This document shows, piece by piece, positions 25,994-35,466 of a stretch of 64,000 nt of DNA (the first letter of the stretch is position 1; each line of letters opens with the position of its first letter). Below the pieces are notes generated by a model. It did no database searches. It saw only the letters and a program-made list of their open reading frames with translations, and was not told the origin of the DNA. The translations under genes and the position numbers were made by a program. The stretch is from the NCBI GenBank assembly GCA_032017425.1, contig DALZPW010000001.1; one strand, given 5' to 3'. Source of the stretch: Faucicola tetraodonis. Lineage in GTDB: Bacteria > Pseudomonadota > Gammaproteobacteria > Pseudomonadales > Moraxellaceae.

Positions 25994-27157
25994 TTACGGC
26001 GTCAAAATCACTTTTCGACACTCTTCTTCACGTTTTTCAAAGATTTCATAACCTTTTGCCGCATCCGATAAATTCATACGATGGGTAATAATCGCTTCAG
26101 GCGATAAATCCCCATTTTCAATATGTTCAAGCAGTTGTGGTAAGTATTTATGTACATGAGTTTGACCCATTTTAAAGGTTAATCCTTTGTCAAACGCATC
26201 ACCCATCAAGAAACCATGAATTGGACCTGCATACACCCCAGGAATACTGACTGTACCACCACGGCGTACCGCTGCCATACACTGACGTAATGCCGCGCCA
26301 CTTGAGCCTTCAAGCTTGAGGGTAGTTAATACCGTTTCAACCACGCTGCCTTTTGATTCAAAACCAACGGCATCAATCACCGCATCGACACCACGATGCC
26401 CCGCAGTTTGCTCAATAATAGCTTCTGCGGCATCAACTTTATCAAAATTGACAGGAATTGCGCCATACGTATCTTGTGCGTACTTCAGACGATAGTCATT
26501 GTGGTCAACGATAAATATTTGTGCCGCGCCTAACATTTTGGCGCAGGCAGCTGATAGCAAGCCCACGGGTCCTGCACCATAGATAGCCAAGGTCGAACCT
26601 TTGGTAACATTGGCGTTCGTCACCGCTTGCCAAGCAGTCGGCAAAATATCCGATAAGAACAACACTTTCTCATCAGGCAATGAACCTGGAACTTTAAAAG
26701 GGCCAAAATTGGCTTTTGGGACACGCACATATTCTGCTTGTCCACCAGGCACACCGCCGTATAAATGACTAAAACCGAACAACGCCGAAGGTGGCGGAAT
26801 AAGCTTTTTGTTCATCGCCGCGCCTGGACCCTCGTTGGTGGTCTCACAGGCTGCCATCAAATCATTTTGACAAAAAAAGCAGCTACCACAGGCAATTACA
26901 AAAGGTATCACCACGCGATCGCCTTTTTTTACCGCTGTGACGTCAGCGCCCACTTCTTCGACAACCCCCATAAATTCATGACCAAAAATATCGCCTTCTT
27001 CGGTCGCAGGGATTTTGCCACGGTATAAATGTAAGTCCGAGCCACAAATGGCGGTAGCGGTAACTTTTAAGATAATATCATCTTTGGCTTGTAACTGTGG
27101 GTCGGGAACATTGTCGACTCGAACATCTTTGGCACCGTGGTAGGTTAATGCACGCAT
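25994..27157 (-). CDS. Zinc-dependent alcohol/aldehyde dehydrogenase
   Basis: A 387-residue medium-chain dehydrogenase, cytosolic, oxidising an alcohol with NAD(P). AICGSDLH and FGHEFMG give the catalytic zinc ligands; CGSCFFCQNDLMAAC has the four structural-zinc cysteines; AIYGAGPVGLL is the Rossmann motif. The length and the large insertion around residues 110-140 resemble the glutathione-independent formaldehyde dehydrogenase (FdhA-like) subgroup, but the substrate is unknown. AGGAG lies before the ATG. Upstream of the trehalose genes in the same direction, it may belong to a stress-response set. Confidence 0.87.
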   Translation of the reverse strand: MRALTYHGAKDVRVDNVPDPQLQAKDDIILKVTATAICGSDLHLYRGKIPATEEGDIFGHEFMGVVEEVGADVTAVKKGDRVVIPFVIACGSCFFCQNDLMAACETTNEGPGAAMNKKLIPPPSALFGFSHLYGGVPGGQAEYVRVPKANFGPFKVPGSLPDEKVLFLSDILPTAWQAVTNANVTKGSTLAIYGAGPVGLLSAACAKMLGAAQIFIVDHNDYRLKYAQDTYGAIPVNFDKVDAAEAIIEQTAGHRGVDAVIDAVGFESKGSVVETVLTTLKLEGSSGAALRQCMAAVRRGGTVSIPGVYAGPIHGFLMGDAFDKGLTFKMGQTHVHKYLPQLLEHIENGDLSPEAIITHRMNLSDAAKGYEIFEKREEECRKVILTP

Positions 27158-27826
27158 GGGTATTACTCCTAGTTGTTGTTTTGATGTTATTGTTTTTTGA
27201 CTGTTATTTCACCAAATAAAGCAGCGCCACTGAACTAATATGTTATGGGGCGTTATCATTTGATGTTGTGCAGAGTAACATGCGCCATGCATGGTTGTTG
27301 TCTATTCATGTAGTAGATAGGTTAATGTAATGTAAGTAATCTTAAAATAAACCATTGAAAATATTATATAATTTTAATAATTGTCCATAAAATTTTAGTA
27401 TCAATTTTTAGCTATGGCTTAAACTTTGGTTCGCGTAATTTTTTTAAAAAATAACGGTCAAGGCGGCTAATAAAAATCAAGCCGCTAATTCGCTATTAGG
27501 TATTAAAAGGAAACGCATATCAGCCAACAACAAAAACTCAGTCAGTAAAACTGATTAGGTGTATCCCTTTGGAAGTTATGCATTAAGCCAAAATTTGTTG
27601 GTTTATGACTTTATCTACATTTTTATTGTCAATTTTTAATAGGTAACACGATGAATTTTGCAAGCTATTGACCCAAGTGATAATTGAAAACACAGCCATC
27701 ATCAATCATCAAAAAAAACATTGACAATCAAAAAATTTTAAAGGTGGATATTGAAACGATTTATCAAAACACCATATCAATTTTAGTTCAAAGCTAATTA
27801 GTTTAAAGCTAAAAGGAAAAATAATA
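27158..27826. other. 669-bp divergent intergenic region before clpB
   Basis: No coding region is credible. It is AT-rich, and contains a palindrome CCATGCATGG near 27282, a 6-bp hairpin GCGGCT/AGCCGC (27463-27468 with 27480-27485), a TTGAAA near 27354, and the heat-shock-type promoter of clpB listed separately. The space is large enough for a small RNA, but no clear promoter-terminator pair is seen. Confidence 0.5.
27750..27778 (+). promoter_or_regulatory. Candidate sigma-32 promoter of clpB
   Basis: ATTGAAA (27750-27756) resembles the RpoH -35 with one mismatch. After 13 bp comes CACCATATC (27770-27778), with 2 mismatches to CCCCATnTA. It ends 48 bp before the clpB ATG. Confidence 0.6.
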
Positions 27827-30424
27827 ATGCAATTTGATAGATTTACTAATGCCTTACAAAACGCGGTTCAGCAGGCACAAACGCTTGCTGTCACTCGTGA
27901 TCATACCGCGATTGAGCCGATTCATTTATTGTCAGTGCTACTCAATGAACCGAGTAATGCCAATGTGTATGAACAGGCAGGCGCAAACTTGAATCAGTTA
28001 AAAACAGACGTGCAACAATCGCTCAACAACCAAGCGGTGATTGGTACACCCACAGGTGATGTCAATCTCAGCCCAAATACGGCTAAGATTTTAAATCTAG
28101 CAGAGCGCCACGCGCAAAAAGCGGGCGATCAGTTCTTATCTACTGACTGGGTGCTGGTTGCCCTAGCAGAGACGGGCGACACCGCAAAACTGCTCACAAA
28201 AGCAGGGGTCAATGAGCCAAAACTAAGACAAGTCATTAATTTTATTCGTGGGGGTGATAAAGTGGATACACAAAATAGCGAAGACCAACGTGATGCCTTA
28301 AACAAATATACCATCGATTTAACCGCACGTGCTGAATCGGGCAAACTTGACCCCGTGATTGGGCGTGATGACGAAATCCGCCGTACCATTCAAGTATTAT
28401 CACGCCGTACCAAAAACAACCCGGTGCTCATTGGTGAGCCGGGTGTAGGTAAAACGGCCATTGTTGAAGGATTGGCACAAAAAATCGTCAATGGTGACGT
28501 GCCAGAAGGCTTGCGCAATAAACGCGTATTATCGCTTGATTTGGGCGCACTGATTGCAGGGGCAAAATTCCGTGGTGAGTTTGAAGAACGCCTAAAAGCG
28601 GTACTTAACGACCTAGCAAAAAGTGAAGGGCAAGTCATTTTATTCATTGATGAAATTCATACTATGGTAGGTGCGGGTAAAGCCGATGGCGCGATGGATG
28701 CGGGTAATATGCTCAAACCTGCGTTAGCGCGTGGCGAGCTGCACTGCGTGGGCGCGACCACCCTTGATGAGTACCGCCAATATATCGAAAAAGATGCCGC
28801 CCTTGAGCGTCGTTTTCAAAAAGTATTGGTTGATGAGCCTACCGTGGAAGATACCATTGCCATTTTGCGCGGTTTAAAAGAGCGCTATGAACTGCATCAT
28901 GGGGTCGATATCCAAGACAGTGCGATTATTGCCGCCGCGCAGATGAGTAACCGTTACATCACCGACCGCAAATTGCCCGACAAAGCCATTGATTTGTTGG
29001 ATGAAGCAGCTAGCCGTCTAAAAATGGAACTTGATAGTAAACCAGAAGCCTTGGGCAAATTAGACAGCCGTTTGATTCAGCTCAAAATGCAACGTGAAAC
29101 CTTAAAGCATGAAGATGACGAAGGCGCAAAATCCCAGCTAAAACTGCTGGACACCCAAATCAGCGAGCTTGAAAAGGAATACGCAGATTTAAATGAAATT
29201 TGGCAAGCAGAAAAAGCGCTTGTTAAAGGTAGCCAACAGCTCAAAGACGAGCTTGATAAAGCACGTATCGCCTATGAAAAAGCCCAGCGTGAAGGTGACT
29301 ATGAGACCATGTCAAAACTGCAATACGAAACCATTCCACAACTGGAAAAACGTATTAAAGATTCTGACTTGGCTGAGCAAAAAGAGCAAGCAGGGGAAGC
29401 GCCAAGCGTCAAACTGCTACGTAACAAAGTCACCGAAAACGAAATCGCTGAAGTCGTTGCCGCTGCAACAGGCATCCCTGTTACCAAAATGATGCAAGGC
29501 GAACGTGAAAAAATGCTGCACATGGAAGAAAAATTGCATGAGCGCGTAGTCGGTCAAGATGAAGCGGTACAAGCAGTCGCCAATGCGGTGCGCCGTAGTC
29601 GTGCAGGGCTGTCTGATCCCAATCGTCCCAGTGGTTCGTTCTTGTTCCTAGGTCCGACAGGCGTAGGTAAAACTGAATTGACCAAATCATTGGCAAGTTT
29701 CTTGTTTGATGATGAAAATGCCATGATTCGTATTGATATGTCTGAATTTATGGAAAAACACAGTGTCAGCCGTCTTGTCGGTGCACCCCCAGGCTACGTG
29801 GGTTATGAAGAAGGTGGGGTATTGACCGAAGCGGTACGCCGCCGACCCTACAGTGTGGTATTGTTTGATGAAGTAGAAAAAGCGCATCCTGATGTGTTTA
29901 ATATCTTACTGCAAGTGCTAGACGATGGTCGCTTGACCGACAGTCAAGGTCGCGTTGTGGACTTTAAAAACACCGTCATTATCATGACTTCAAACCTTGG
30001 TTCGCATAAAATCCAAGAGATGGCAGGCGATAGCTACGAAGAAATCAAAGCGGCAGTGATGAATTCAGTCAATCAGCATTTCCGCCCAGAGTTTGTCAAC
30101 CGTATTGATGAAATCGTGGTGTTCCATCCATTAGGCCAAGAGCAAATGGCGGGTATTGCAGATATTCAACTGTCACGCTTACGTAAACGTCTTCAAGAGC
30201 GCGACATGAATATTGTATTGTCAGATGAAGCCATGAGTCAATTGGTCGCTGTGGGTTATGACCCTGTGTATGGTGCAAGACCGCTAAAACGCGCCATTCA
30301 ACAAGAAATCGAAAATCCACTATCAGTCAAATTGCTATCGGGCGAGTTTGTGGCGGGTGATACCATCAAAGTGGATGTCGATGCCGAAGGTAAATTGACC
30401 TTTGATAAATTGCGTATGAGTTAA
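27827..30424 (+). CDS. clpB: ATP-dependent disaggregase ClpB
   Basis: A hexameric AAA+ disaggregase that works with DnaK to rescue aggregated proteins after heat stress. It is 865 residues. The N-domain covers residues 1-145. NBD1 has GEPGVGKT and ILFIDEIH. The coiled-coil M-domain, rich in Lys/Glu/Leu, spans ~410-525. NBD2 has GPTGVGKTEL and VVLFDEVEKAH, followed by the C-terminal VYGARPLKRAI sensor region. AAGGA precedes the ATG. It is monocistronic with a terminator just after the stop. A heat-shock-type promoter upstream agrees with htpG. Confidence 0.98.
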   Translation: MQFDRFTNALQNAVQQAQTLAVTRDHTAIEPIHLLSVLLNEPSNANVYEQAGANLNQLKTDVQQSLNNQAVIGTPTGDVNLSPNTAKILNLAERHAQKAGDQFLSTDWVLVALAETGDTAKLLTKAGVNEPKLRQVINFIRGGDKVDTQNSEDQRDALNKYTIDLTARAESGKLDPVIGRDDEIRRTIQVLSRRTKNNPVLIGEPGVGKTAIVEGLAQKIVNGDVPEGLRNKRVLSLDLGALIAGAKFRGEFEERLKAVLNDLAKSEGQVILFIDEIHTMVGAGKADGAMDAGNMLKPALARGELHCVGATTLDEYRQYIEKDAALERRFQKVLVDEPTVEDTIAILRGLKERYELHHGVDIQDSAIIAAAQMSNRYITDRKLPDKAIDLLDEAASRLKMELDSKPEALGKLDSRLIQLKMQRETLKHEDDEGAKSQLKLLDTQISELEKEYADLNEIWQAEKALVKGSQQLKDELDKARIAYEKAQREGDYETMSKLQYETIPQLEKRIKDSDLAEQKEQAGEAPSVKLLRNKVTENEIAEVVAAATGIPVTKMMQGEREKMLHMEEKLHERVVGQDEAVQAVANAVRRSRAGLSDPNRPSGSFLFLGPTGVGKTELTKSLASFLFDDENAMIRIDMSEFMEKHSVSRLVGAPPGYVGYEEGGVLTEAVRRRPYSVVLFDEVEKAHPDVFNILLQVLDDGRLTDSQGRVVDFKNTVIIMTSNLGSHKIQEMAGDSYEEIKAAVMNSVNQHFRPEFVNRIDEIVVFHPLGQEQMAGIADIQLSRLRKRLQERDMNIVLSDEAMSQLVAVGYDPVYGARPLKRAIQQEIENPLSVKLLSGEFVAGDTIKVDVDAEGKLTFDKLRMS

Positions 30425-30436
30425 TTTTCTCACCAA

Positions 30437-30470
30437 AAAAAACGGCTCTCACTTGAAAGCCGTTTTTTTT
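30437..30470 (+). terminator. Intrinsic terminator of clpB
   Basis: An 11-bp stem (30437-30447 with 30458-30468), a 10-nt loop and a run of eight T. Confidence 0.92.
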
Positions 30471-30530
30471 CGCCTATGTCTGGCAAATTACAGTATAATT
30501 CTGCCTAAATTTGAAATTTGAGGAAATAGA

Positions 30531-31106
30531 ATGTCAATCAAATCCGACCGCTGGATACGCCAAATGGCACAAGAGCATGGCATGATTGAGCCATTTGAAG
30601 CAGGTCAAATACGTGTGGGCGAGCAGGGACAAAAATTGGTCAGCTACGGCACCTCAAGCTATGGTTATGATGTCCGCTGTGCGCGCGAATTTAAAGTATT
30701 TACCAATGTCCATTCTGCCATCGTTGACCCAAAAAACTTTGATGAGCGCAGCTTTATTGATATCGTGGGCGACGAATGTATCATCCCGCCCAACTCATTT
30801 GCCTTGGCTCGTACTGTCGAGTATTTTCGTATTCCCCGCGATGTATTGACCATTTGTTTGGGAAAATCTACCTATGCGCGCTGCGGTATTATCGTCAATG
30901 TCACGCCGCTTGAGCCAGAATGGGAAGGGCATGTAACGCTTGAATTTAGTAATACCACCAACTTGCCCGCGCGTATCTATGCCGGTGAGGGCGTGGCGCA
31001 AATGCTATTTTTCCAAAGTGATGCCGATGATGTATGCGAAACTTCCTACAAAGACCGTGGTGGTAAATACCAAGGTCAAATGGGCGTGACTTTACCCAAA
31101 GCCTAA
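30531..31106 (+). CDS. dcd: dCTP deaminase
   Basis: Converts dCTP to dUTP, feeding thymidylate synthesis. The 191 residues match Dcd. SSYGYDVRC, DPKNFDERSF, PPNSFALARTVEYFRIP and CLGKSTYARCGI, with TPLEPEWEGHVTLEFSN, are the conserved trimer-interface and active-site blocks; the catalytic Glu lies in PEWEG. A TATAAT lies about 35 bp before the ATG. It is monocistronic with its own terminator. Confidence 0.97.
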   Translation: MSIKSDRWIRQMAQEHGMIEPFEAGQIRVGEQGQKLVSYGTSSYGYDVRCAREFKVFTNVHSAIVDPKNFDERSFIDIVGDECIIPPNSFALARTVEYFRIPRDVLTICLGKSTYARCGIIVNVTPLEPEWEGHVTLEFSNTTNLPARIYAGEGVAQMLFFQSDADDVCETSYKDRGGKYQGQMGVTLPKA

Positions 31107-31132
31107 ACGATAAGCAGTAAGCAGTCATATAG

Positions 31133-31157
31133 ACCCACTTCGGTGGGTTTTATATTT
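31133..31157 (+). terminator. Intrinsic terminator of dcd
   Basis: A 6-bp stem ACCCAC/GTGGGT closed by a stable TTCG tetraloop, followed by TTTTATATTTT. Confidence 0.85.
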
Positions 31158-31299
31158 TATGGCGACAAATTGTTAAACGCTCAAATTTTACACGAGCTTA
31201 CAACTGCTTTAAGCTTTCTATTTTTGAATATGTCATACTAACGATGCGCTATCGCTATCGTTTTAAAAAAATAATATCGAACATAAAAAGGATAACACC

Positions 31300-31542
31300 A
31301 TGATTGAACTAAGTAATAACTATGTCGCGCTAAATTTGGCAAAATTTATCTATGAAGAAGAAGCAAAACTCACGCCAAATAAACACCAACAAGAAAGTGA
31401 TATCAAAGAATATATCTTTGAATTATATGAAGAGTGCGTTGCTGTCGTTGAAGAAAACAACTCAGCGGATTATGAATATGAAGACTTTGATTTTGATGAA
31501 GATGAATCGTTGGCAGATGACGATGACGATATGCTTCGCTAA
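31300..31542 (+). CDS. Small acidic protein, function unknown
   Basis: An 80-residue protein. The first ~55 residues look like amphipathic helices (NNYVALNLAKFIYEEEAKL, then an IFELYEECVAVVE stretch). The last 25 are almost entirely Asp/Glu, giving a very low pI. No known domain is recognised. AAAAGGATAACACC precedes the ATG and a strong terminator follows, so it is a real transcription unit. The acidic tail could mimic nucleic acid or bind a basic partner; that is speculation. Confidence 0.75.
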   Translation: MIELSNNYVALNLAKFIYEEEAKLTPNKHQQESDIKEYIFELYEECVAVVEENNSADYEYEDFDFDEDESLADDDDDMLR

Positions 31543-31555
31543 CATGTTAATCCAT

Positions 31556-31588
31556 AAAAAAAATCGGCTACTAGCGCCGATTTTTTTT
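31556..31588. terminator. Bidirectional terminator after the small acidic gene
   Basis: Stem AATCGGC/GCCGATT extended by A/T runs (31556-31568 with 31576-31588). It sits between convergent genes. Confidence 0.88.
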
Positions 31589-31603
31589 ATATTTAAGTAG
31601 GGA

Positions 31604-33388
31604 TTAAGCAATGGTTGCGGCAAAATAATCGCGGTCAAACGCTGTGATAGGTTGGCTTGTTGCTTTTACCATCGCAATATGCGCATCTAAGCGTGGCAAC
31701 ATACGACCGACATAGTAGTCTGCTAATTTTGCTTTGTTAGCATAGAAATCGCCTTCCTTGCCATTTGCGGCTTCAACCATCAAGCCAAACATATAAGCAA
31801 AGCTGACATAACCAAAGGCTTGTAAATAATCAACCGCACAGCCATTGATTTCGTCTTTATTGACCGCTGCCGCTGCTACTACCGCTTTGGTTAAGTCTTC
31901 AAGTTTATCCGCTGATGTTAAAATCGCTTGTTTGATGGCATGGTTGGCGTTCATGTTATTAGCAAAATCACGCATTTCTTGCACATACGTTGTCACAAAC
32001 GCACCGCCGTTTTTCACCACTTTACGACCCAACAAGTCAAGTGATTGGATACCATTGGTCCCTTCATAAATTTGCGAGATACGGGTGTCACGTACGATTT
32101 GTTCCATACCCCATTCACGGATATAGCCATGACCACCAAAGCATTGCTGTGCATCAATTGATGCTTCAAGACCACGGTCGGTTAAGAATGCTTTAGCAAC
32201 TGGCGTCAAAAGAGCAACGCGGTCATCAGCGGCTTTTCTTGCTTCAGCATCATCGGTATATTTGTTGGTATCAAGTTCTTTGGCGACATACATCGCAAAG
32301 CAGCGTGAGGCTTCACTGATGGTTTTGGCATTTAACAGCATACGGCGAACATCGGCATGAAATACGATTGGGTCAGCGGCTTTGTTTGGCTCTTGGATAC
32401 CGCTATCGGCGCGACCTTGGATACGGTCAAGGGTATAAGCTGTGGCGTTTTGATACGCTAACTCAGCCCCGCCGATACCTTGTAACCCCATGGTCAAACG
32501 CTCATAGTTCATCATGATAAACATGGACGCAAGACCGGTATTTTCCGCGCCTACCATAAAGCCTTTGGCACCATCAAAGTTCATGACGCAAGTCGCTGAC
32601 GCTTTGATACCCATTTTGTGCTCGATAGAGCCACAGCTTACCGCGTTACGCTCGCCCAATGAGCCATCGGCATTCACATGGAATTTAGGTACGATAAACA
32701 ATGAAATCCCTCTTGAGCCTGCTGGGGCATCTGGGGTTTTTGCCAATACCAAATGGATGATGTTGTCCGCTAAGTCATGTTCACCTGCGGTGATAAAGAT
32801 TTTGGTACCTGTAATATTGTAGCTACCGTCTTCGTTTGGCACGGCTTTAGTTTTGATGATACCCAAATCCGTACCTGCGTGCGGTTCGGTCAAACACATC
32901 GTACCTGTCCACTCACCTGAGTAGATTTTTTCTAGGTAGGTTTGTTTTTGTTCTTCAGAGCCTGCGTTATAGATACACATACACGCGCCGCCAGACAGGT
33001 TTGGATAGAGCGCGAATGATTGGTTGGCGGTAAATACCATCTCTTCAGCGAGCATAGTCACCATTTTTGGCATGCCTTGACCGCCGTGATTCGGATCGCC
33101 GCCCAAACCAATCCAGCCGCCTTGTGCGTATTCGTCAAATGCTGCTTTAAAACCAGTTGGGGTTTTTACTTTGCCTTCACCTAGATATTGTGCCCCTTCT
33201 TCATCACCCGAGCGGTTGATAGGCAGTAACGTGTTTTTAGCAAATTTTGACATTTCTTCTAAAATCATATTGACCGTATCACTGTCAACATGGGCTAACT
33301 GTTCATTTTTTTGCCAAAAATCGGCTGCATTGAATACATCATTCAAAATGAATTTCATGTCTTGAATTGGCGCATTATAAATAGGCAT
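31604..33388 (-). CDS. Large acyl-CoA dehydrogenase (DmdC-like, C-terminal extended)
   Basis: A 594-residue FAD-dependent acyl-CoA dehydrogenase of the long subfamily with an extra C-terminal helical domain. MCLTEPHAGTDLG is the flavin/substrate motif; GTKIFITAGEHDL, QCFGGHGYIREW and YEGTNGIQSLDLLGRK are diagnostic of this group. The subfamily contains DmdC (3-methylmercaptopropionyl-CoA dehydrogenase) and many medium/long-chain fatty acyl-CoA dehydrogenases; here fatty-acid oxidation is more likely. It lies head to tail with a paralogue (33525-35318). Confidence 0.92.
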   Translation of the reverse strand: MPIYNAPIQDMKFILNDVFNAADFWQKNEQLAHVDSDTVNMILEEMSKFAKNTLLPINRSGDEEGAQYLGEGKVKTPTGFKAAFDEYAQGGWIGLGGDPNHGGQGMPKMVTMLAEEMVFTANQSFALYPNLSGGACMCIYNAGSEEQKQTYLEKIYSGEWTGTMCLTEPHAGTDLGIIKTKAVPNEDGSYNITGTKIFITAGEHDLADNIIHLVLAKTPDAPAGSRGISLFIVPKFHVNADGSLGERNAVSCGSIEHKMGIKASATCVMNFDGAKGFMVGAENTGLASMFIMMNYERLTMGLQGIGGAELAYQNATAYTLDRIQGRADSGIQEPNKAADPIVFHADVRRMLLNAKTISEASRCFAMYVAKELDTNKYTDDAEARKAADDRVALLTPVAKAFLTDRGLEASIDAQQCFGGHGYIREWGMEQIVRDTRISQIYEGTNGIQSLDLLGRKVVKNGGAFVTTYVQEMRDFANNMNANHAIKQAILTSADKLEDLTKAVVAAAAVNKDEINGCAVDYLQAFGYVSFAYMFGLMVEAANGKEGDFYANKAKLADYYVGRMLPRLDAHIAMVKATSQPITAFDRDYFAATIA

Positions 33389-33431
33389 ATTATTTCCTTT
33401 TATGGGTTAGCTCGTAATTCGAAATGAGACA

Positions 33432-33463
33432 AATCCTTAGACAGCTTTTGCTACCTAAGGATT
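33432..33463. other. Strong inverted repeat between the two acyl-CoA dehydrogenase genes
   Basis: A 9-bp outer stem AATCCTTAG/CTAAGGATT (33432-33440 with 33455-33463) and an inner AGC/GCT around TTTT. There is no T-run after it on either strand, so it is not a standard terminator. It may be a processing or stability element. Confidence 0.55.
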
Positions 33464-33524
33464 AAATAAACTATCAATGATTCTATCATAATTTTATTAC
33501 TACACTAGATAGCTTAGCAAAAAA

Positions 33525-35318
33525 TTAGAATTGGAATTCGTCAACGTCCATGCTCATGTATGGCTCGAGACCTGTATCAATACGTTTGACGTAAGTTAAG
33601 GTGCGAGGCAATAGTTTTGCAAAGTAGAACTGAGCGGTTTTGATTTTCGCTTGATAGAATTTGGTCTCAGTGGTGTCGCCTTGGAGCGCTTGCTGAGCGA
33701 CTAACGCCATACGAGCCCATAGGTAAGCTAGGGTGATGTAGCCACTATAGTACATGTAGTCAACCGCCGCTGCACCCACTGCATCAGGATTTTCAGTGGC
33801 TTGCATACCAATGCGAGCGGTCAAATCGCCCCATTCTTTATTTAGACGTGCCAGTGGACGAATGAATTCACCCATCGCATCGTTGTCTTTGTTTTCTTCA
33901 CAGAATTGATAAATGACTTTGCTAAAGTTAGCTAGCATTTTACCTTGTGAACCCAATACTTTACGACCTAACAAATCGAGTGATTGGATTTCAGTGGTAC
34001 CTTCGTATATACAAGCAATACGCGTATCACGTACGTTTTGTTCCATGCCCCATTCACGGATAAAGCCGTGACCACCATACACTTGCACACCGTGATTGGC
34101 TGCTTCATAACCTGTTTCAGTTAAGAAGGCTTTCGCAATTGGGGTTAAAAAAGACAACATTTGGTCAGCGTAAGCTTGTGATTCGCCTTCGCCTTTAGTT
34201 ACCACATCAGAGAATTGTGATAGATAGTAGACGAGGGCACGACCACCTTCAGCAAACGCTTTACAAGTTAATACCATGTTGCGCACTGCGGGATGGACGA
34301 TGATTGGGTCAGCCACTTGTTCTGGCGCTTTTGCACCGCTTAATGCGCGCATCGCAAGACGATCTTTGGCGTAGCTTAAGCCACCTTGGAAAGCCAATTC
34401 CGCCGCAGTGAGACCTTGAATCGCAGTACCAATACGGGCGGTATTCATAAAGGTAAACATACAGTTTAGACCTTTGTTTTCAGGTCCAATCAAATAACCT
34501 TTGGCTTTATCAAAGTTTAGTACCGCAGTTGCAGAGGCTTTGATACCCATTTTGTGTTCAATCGAACCACAGGTGACGGTGTTACGCTCACCGATAGAGC
34601 CATCTTCGTTGACATTGAATTTTGGTACGATGAACAATGAGATACCTTTGGTGCCTGCTGGCGCACCCGGTAAACGCGCTAGTACGATATGGACAATGTT
34701 GTCTGCCATGTCGTGTTCGCCCGCTGAGATAAAGATTTTTTGACCCGTGATAGCGTATGAACCGTCTTCATTGGGTTCAGCTTTGCTGCGGATAATCCCT
34801 AGGTCAGAACCAGCATGCGCTTCAGTTAGGCACATGGTACCTGTCCACTCACCACTGACGAGTTTCAATAAATATTTTTGTTTTTGTTCATCGCTACCGT
34901 GGTGCTCAAGCGTACGGATGGCGCCTTCAGATAGACCTGGGTACATTGAGAAAGACCAGTTAGCGGTACCTACCATTTCGTTGACCGCTGAGCCTAATGA
35001 CAATGGCATGCCTTGACCGCCAAACTCTTCATCGGCACATAAAGAAGGAAAGCCTAATTCACAGTATTGTTTATAGGCTTCTTTAAAGCCTTTTGGGGTA
35101 TACACATTACCGTTTTCAAAACGACAGCCTTCTTCATCGCCTGAACGGTTAAGGGGTGACAGCTCTGCTTCTGAGAAGCTTGCACCTGCTTCTATGAAAC
35201 TATCAATCGTTTCTTTATCCGTATGGGCATAGCTAGGAATGGTTTTGTAGTGATCTTCAAATTTTAATAATTCATGCATAACAAATTTCATATCACGAAG
35301 CGGTGCTTTATATTGCAT
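33525..35318 (-). CDS. Large acyl-CoA dehydrogenase, paralogue
   Basis: A 597-residue enzyme sharing all landmarks with its downstream neighbour: MCLTEAHAGSDLG, GQKIFISAGEHDM, QVYGGHGFIREW, YEGTTEIQSLDLLGRK and the C-terminal extension. The two differ throughout, so duplication is old and chain-length preference probably differs. In the first motif Ala replaces the usual Pro (TEAHAG versus TEPHAG). AAGGATATCGT precedes the ATG. The 136-bp gap with an inverted repeat suggests linked but adjustable expression of the pair. Confidence 0.92.
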   Translation of the reverse strand: MQYKAPLRDMKFVMHELLKFEDHYKTIPSYAHTDKETIDSFIEAGASFSEAELSPLNRSGDEEGCRFENGNVYTPKGFKEAYKQYCELGFPSLCADEEFGGQGMPLSLGSAVNEMVGTANWSFSMYPGLSEGAIRTLEHHGSDEQKQKYLLKLVSGEWTGTMCLTEAHAGSDLGIIRSKAEPNEDGSYAITGQKIFISAGEHDMADNIVHIVLARLPGAPAGTKGISLFIVPKFNVNEDGSIGERNTVTCGSIEHKMGIKASATAVLNFDKAKGYLIGPENKGLNCMFTFMNTARIGTAIQGLTAAELAFQGGLSYAKDRLAMRALSGAKAPEQVADPIIVHPAVRNMVLTCKAFAEGGRALVYYLSQFSDVVTKGEGESQAYADQMLSFLTPIAKAFLTETGYEAANHGVQVYGGHGFIREWGMEQNVRDTRIACIYEGTTEIQSLDLLGRKVLGSQGKMLANFSKVIYQFCEENKDNDAMGEFIRPLARLNKEWGDLTARIGMQATENPDAVGAAAVDYMYYSGYITLAYLWARMALVAQQALQGDTTETKFYQAKIKTAQFYFAKLLPRTLTYVKRIDTGLEPYMSMDVDEFQF

Positions 35319-35350
35319 ACGATATCCTTGATTAGTGTTTTAAAAAGAAA

Positions 35351-35376
35351 AAAACCTACCCCATTATTAAGGTTTT
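35351..35376 (-). terminator. Intrinsic terminator of the EAL gene
   Basis: Stem AAAACCT/AGGTTTT (35351-35357 with 35370-35376), then a T-rich run on the minus strand, 91 bp past the stop. Confidence 0.6.
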
Positions 35377-35466
35377 ATATTCCTAAGATAGGAAAATTTG
35401 GCAAAGGTGACAAGGTACTAACATGACTATAGGGTCATAAAAAAATCTAATTGGTCAAATTAAAAA

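Noticed and set aside
30437..30470. A small RNA in the clpB-dcd gap
   Set aside because: The hairpin with a T-run is fully explained as the clpB terminator, and no separate promoter precedes it.
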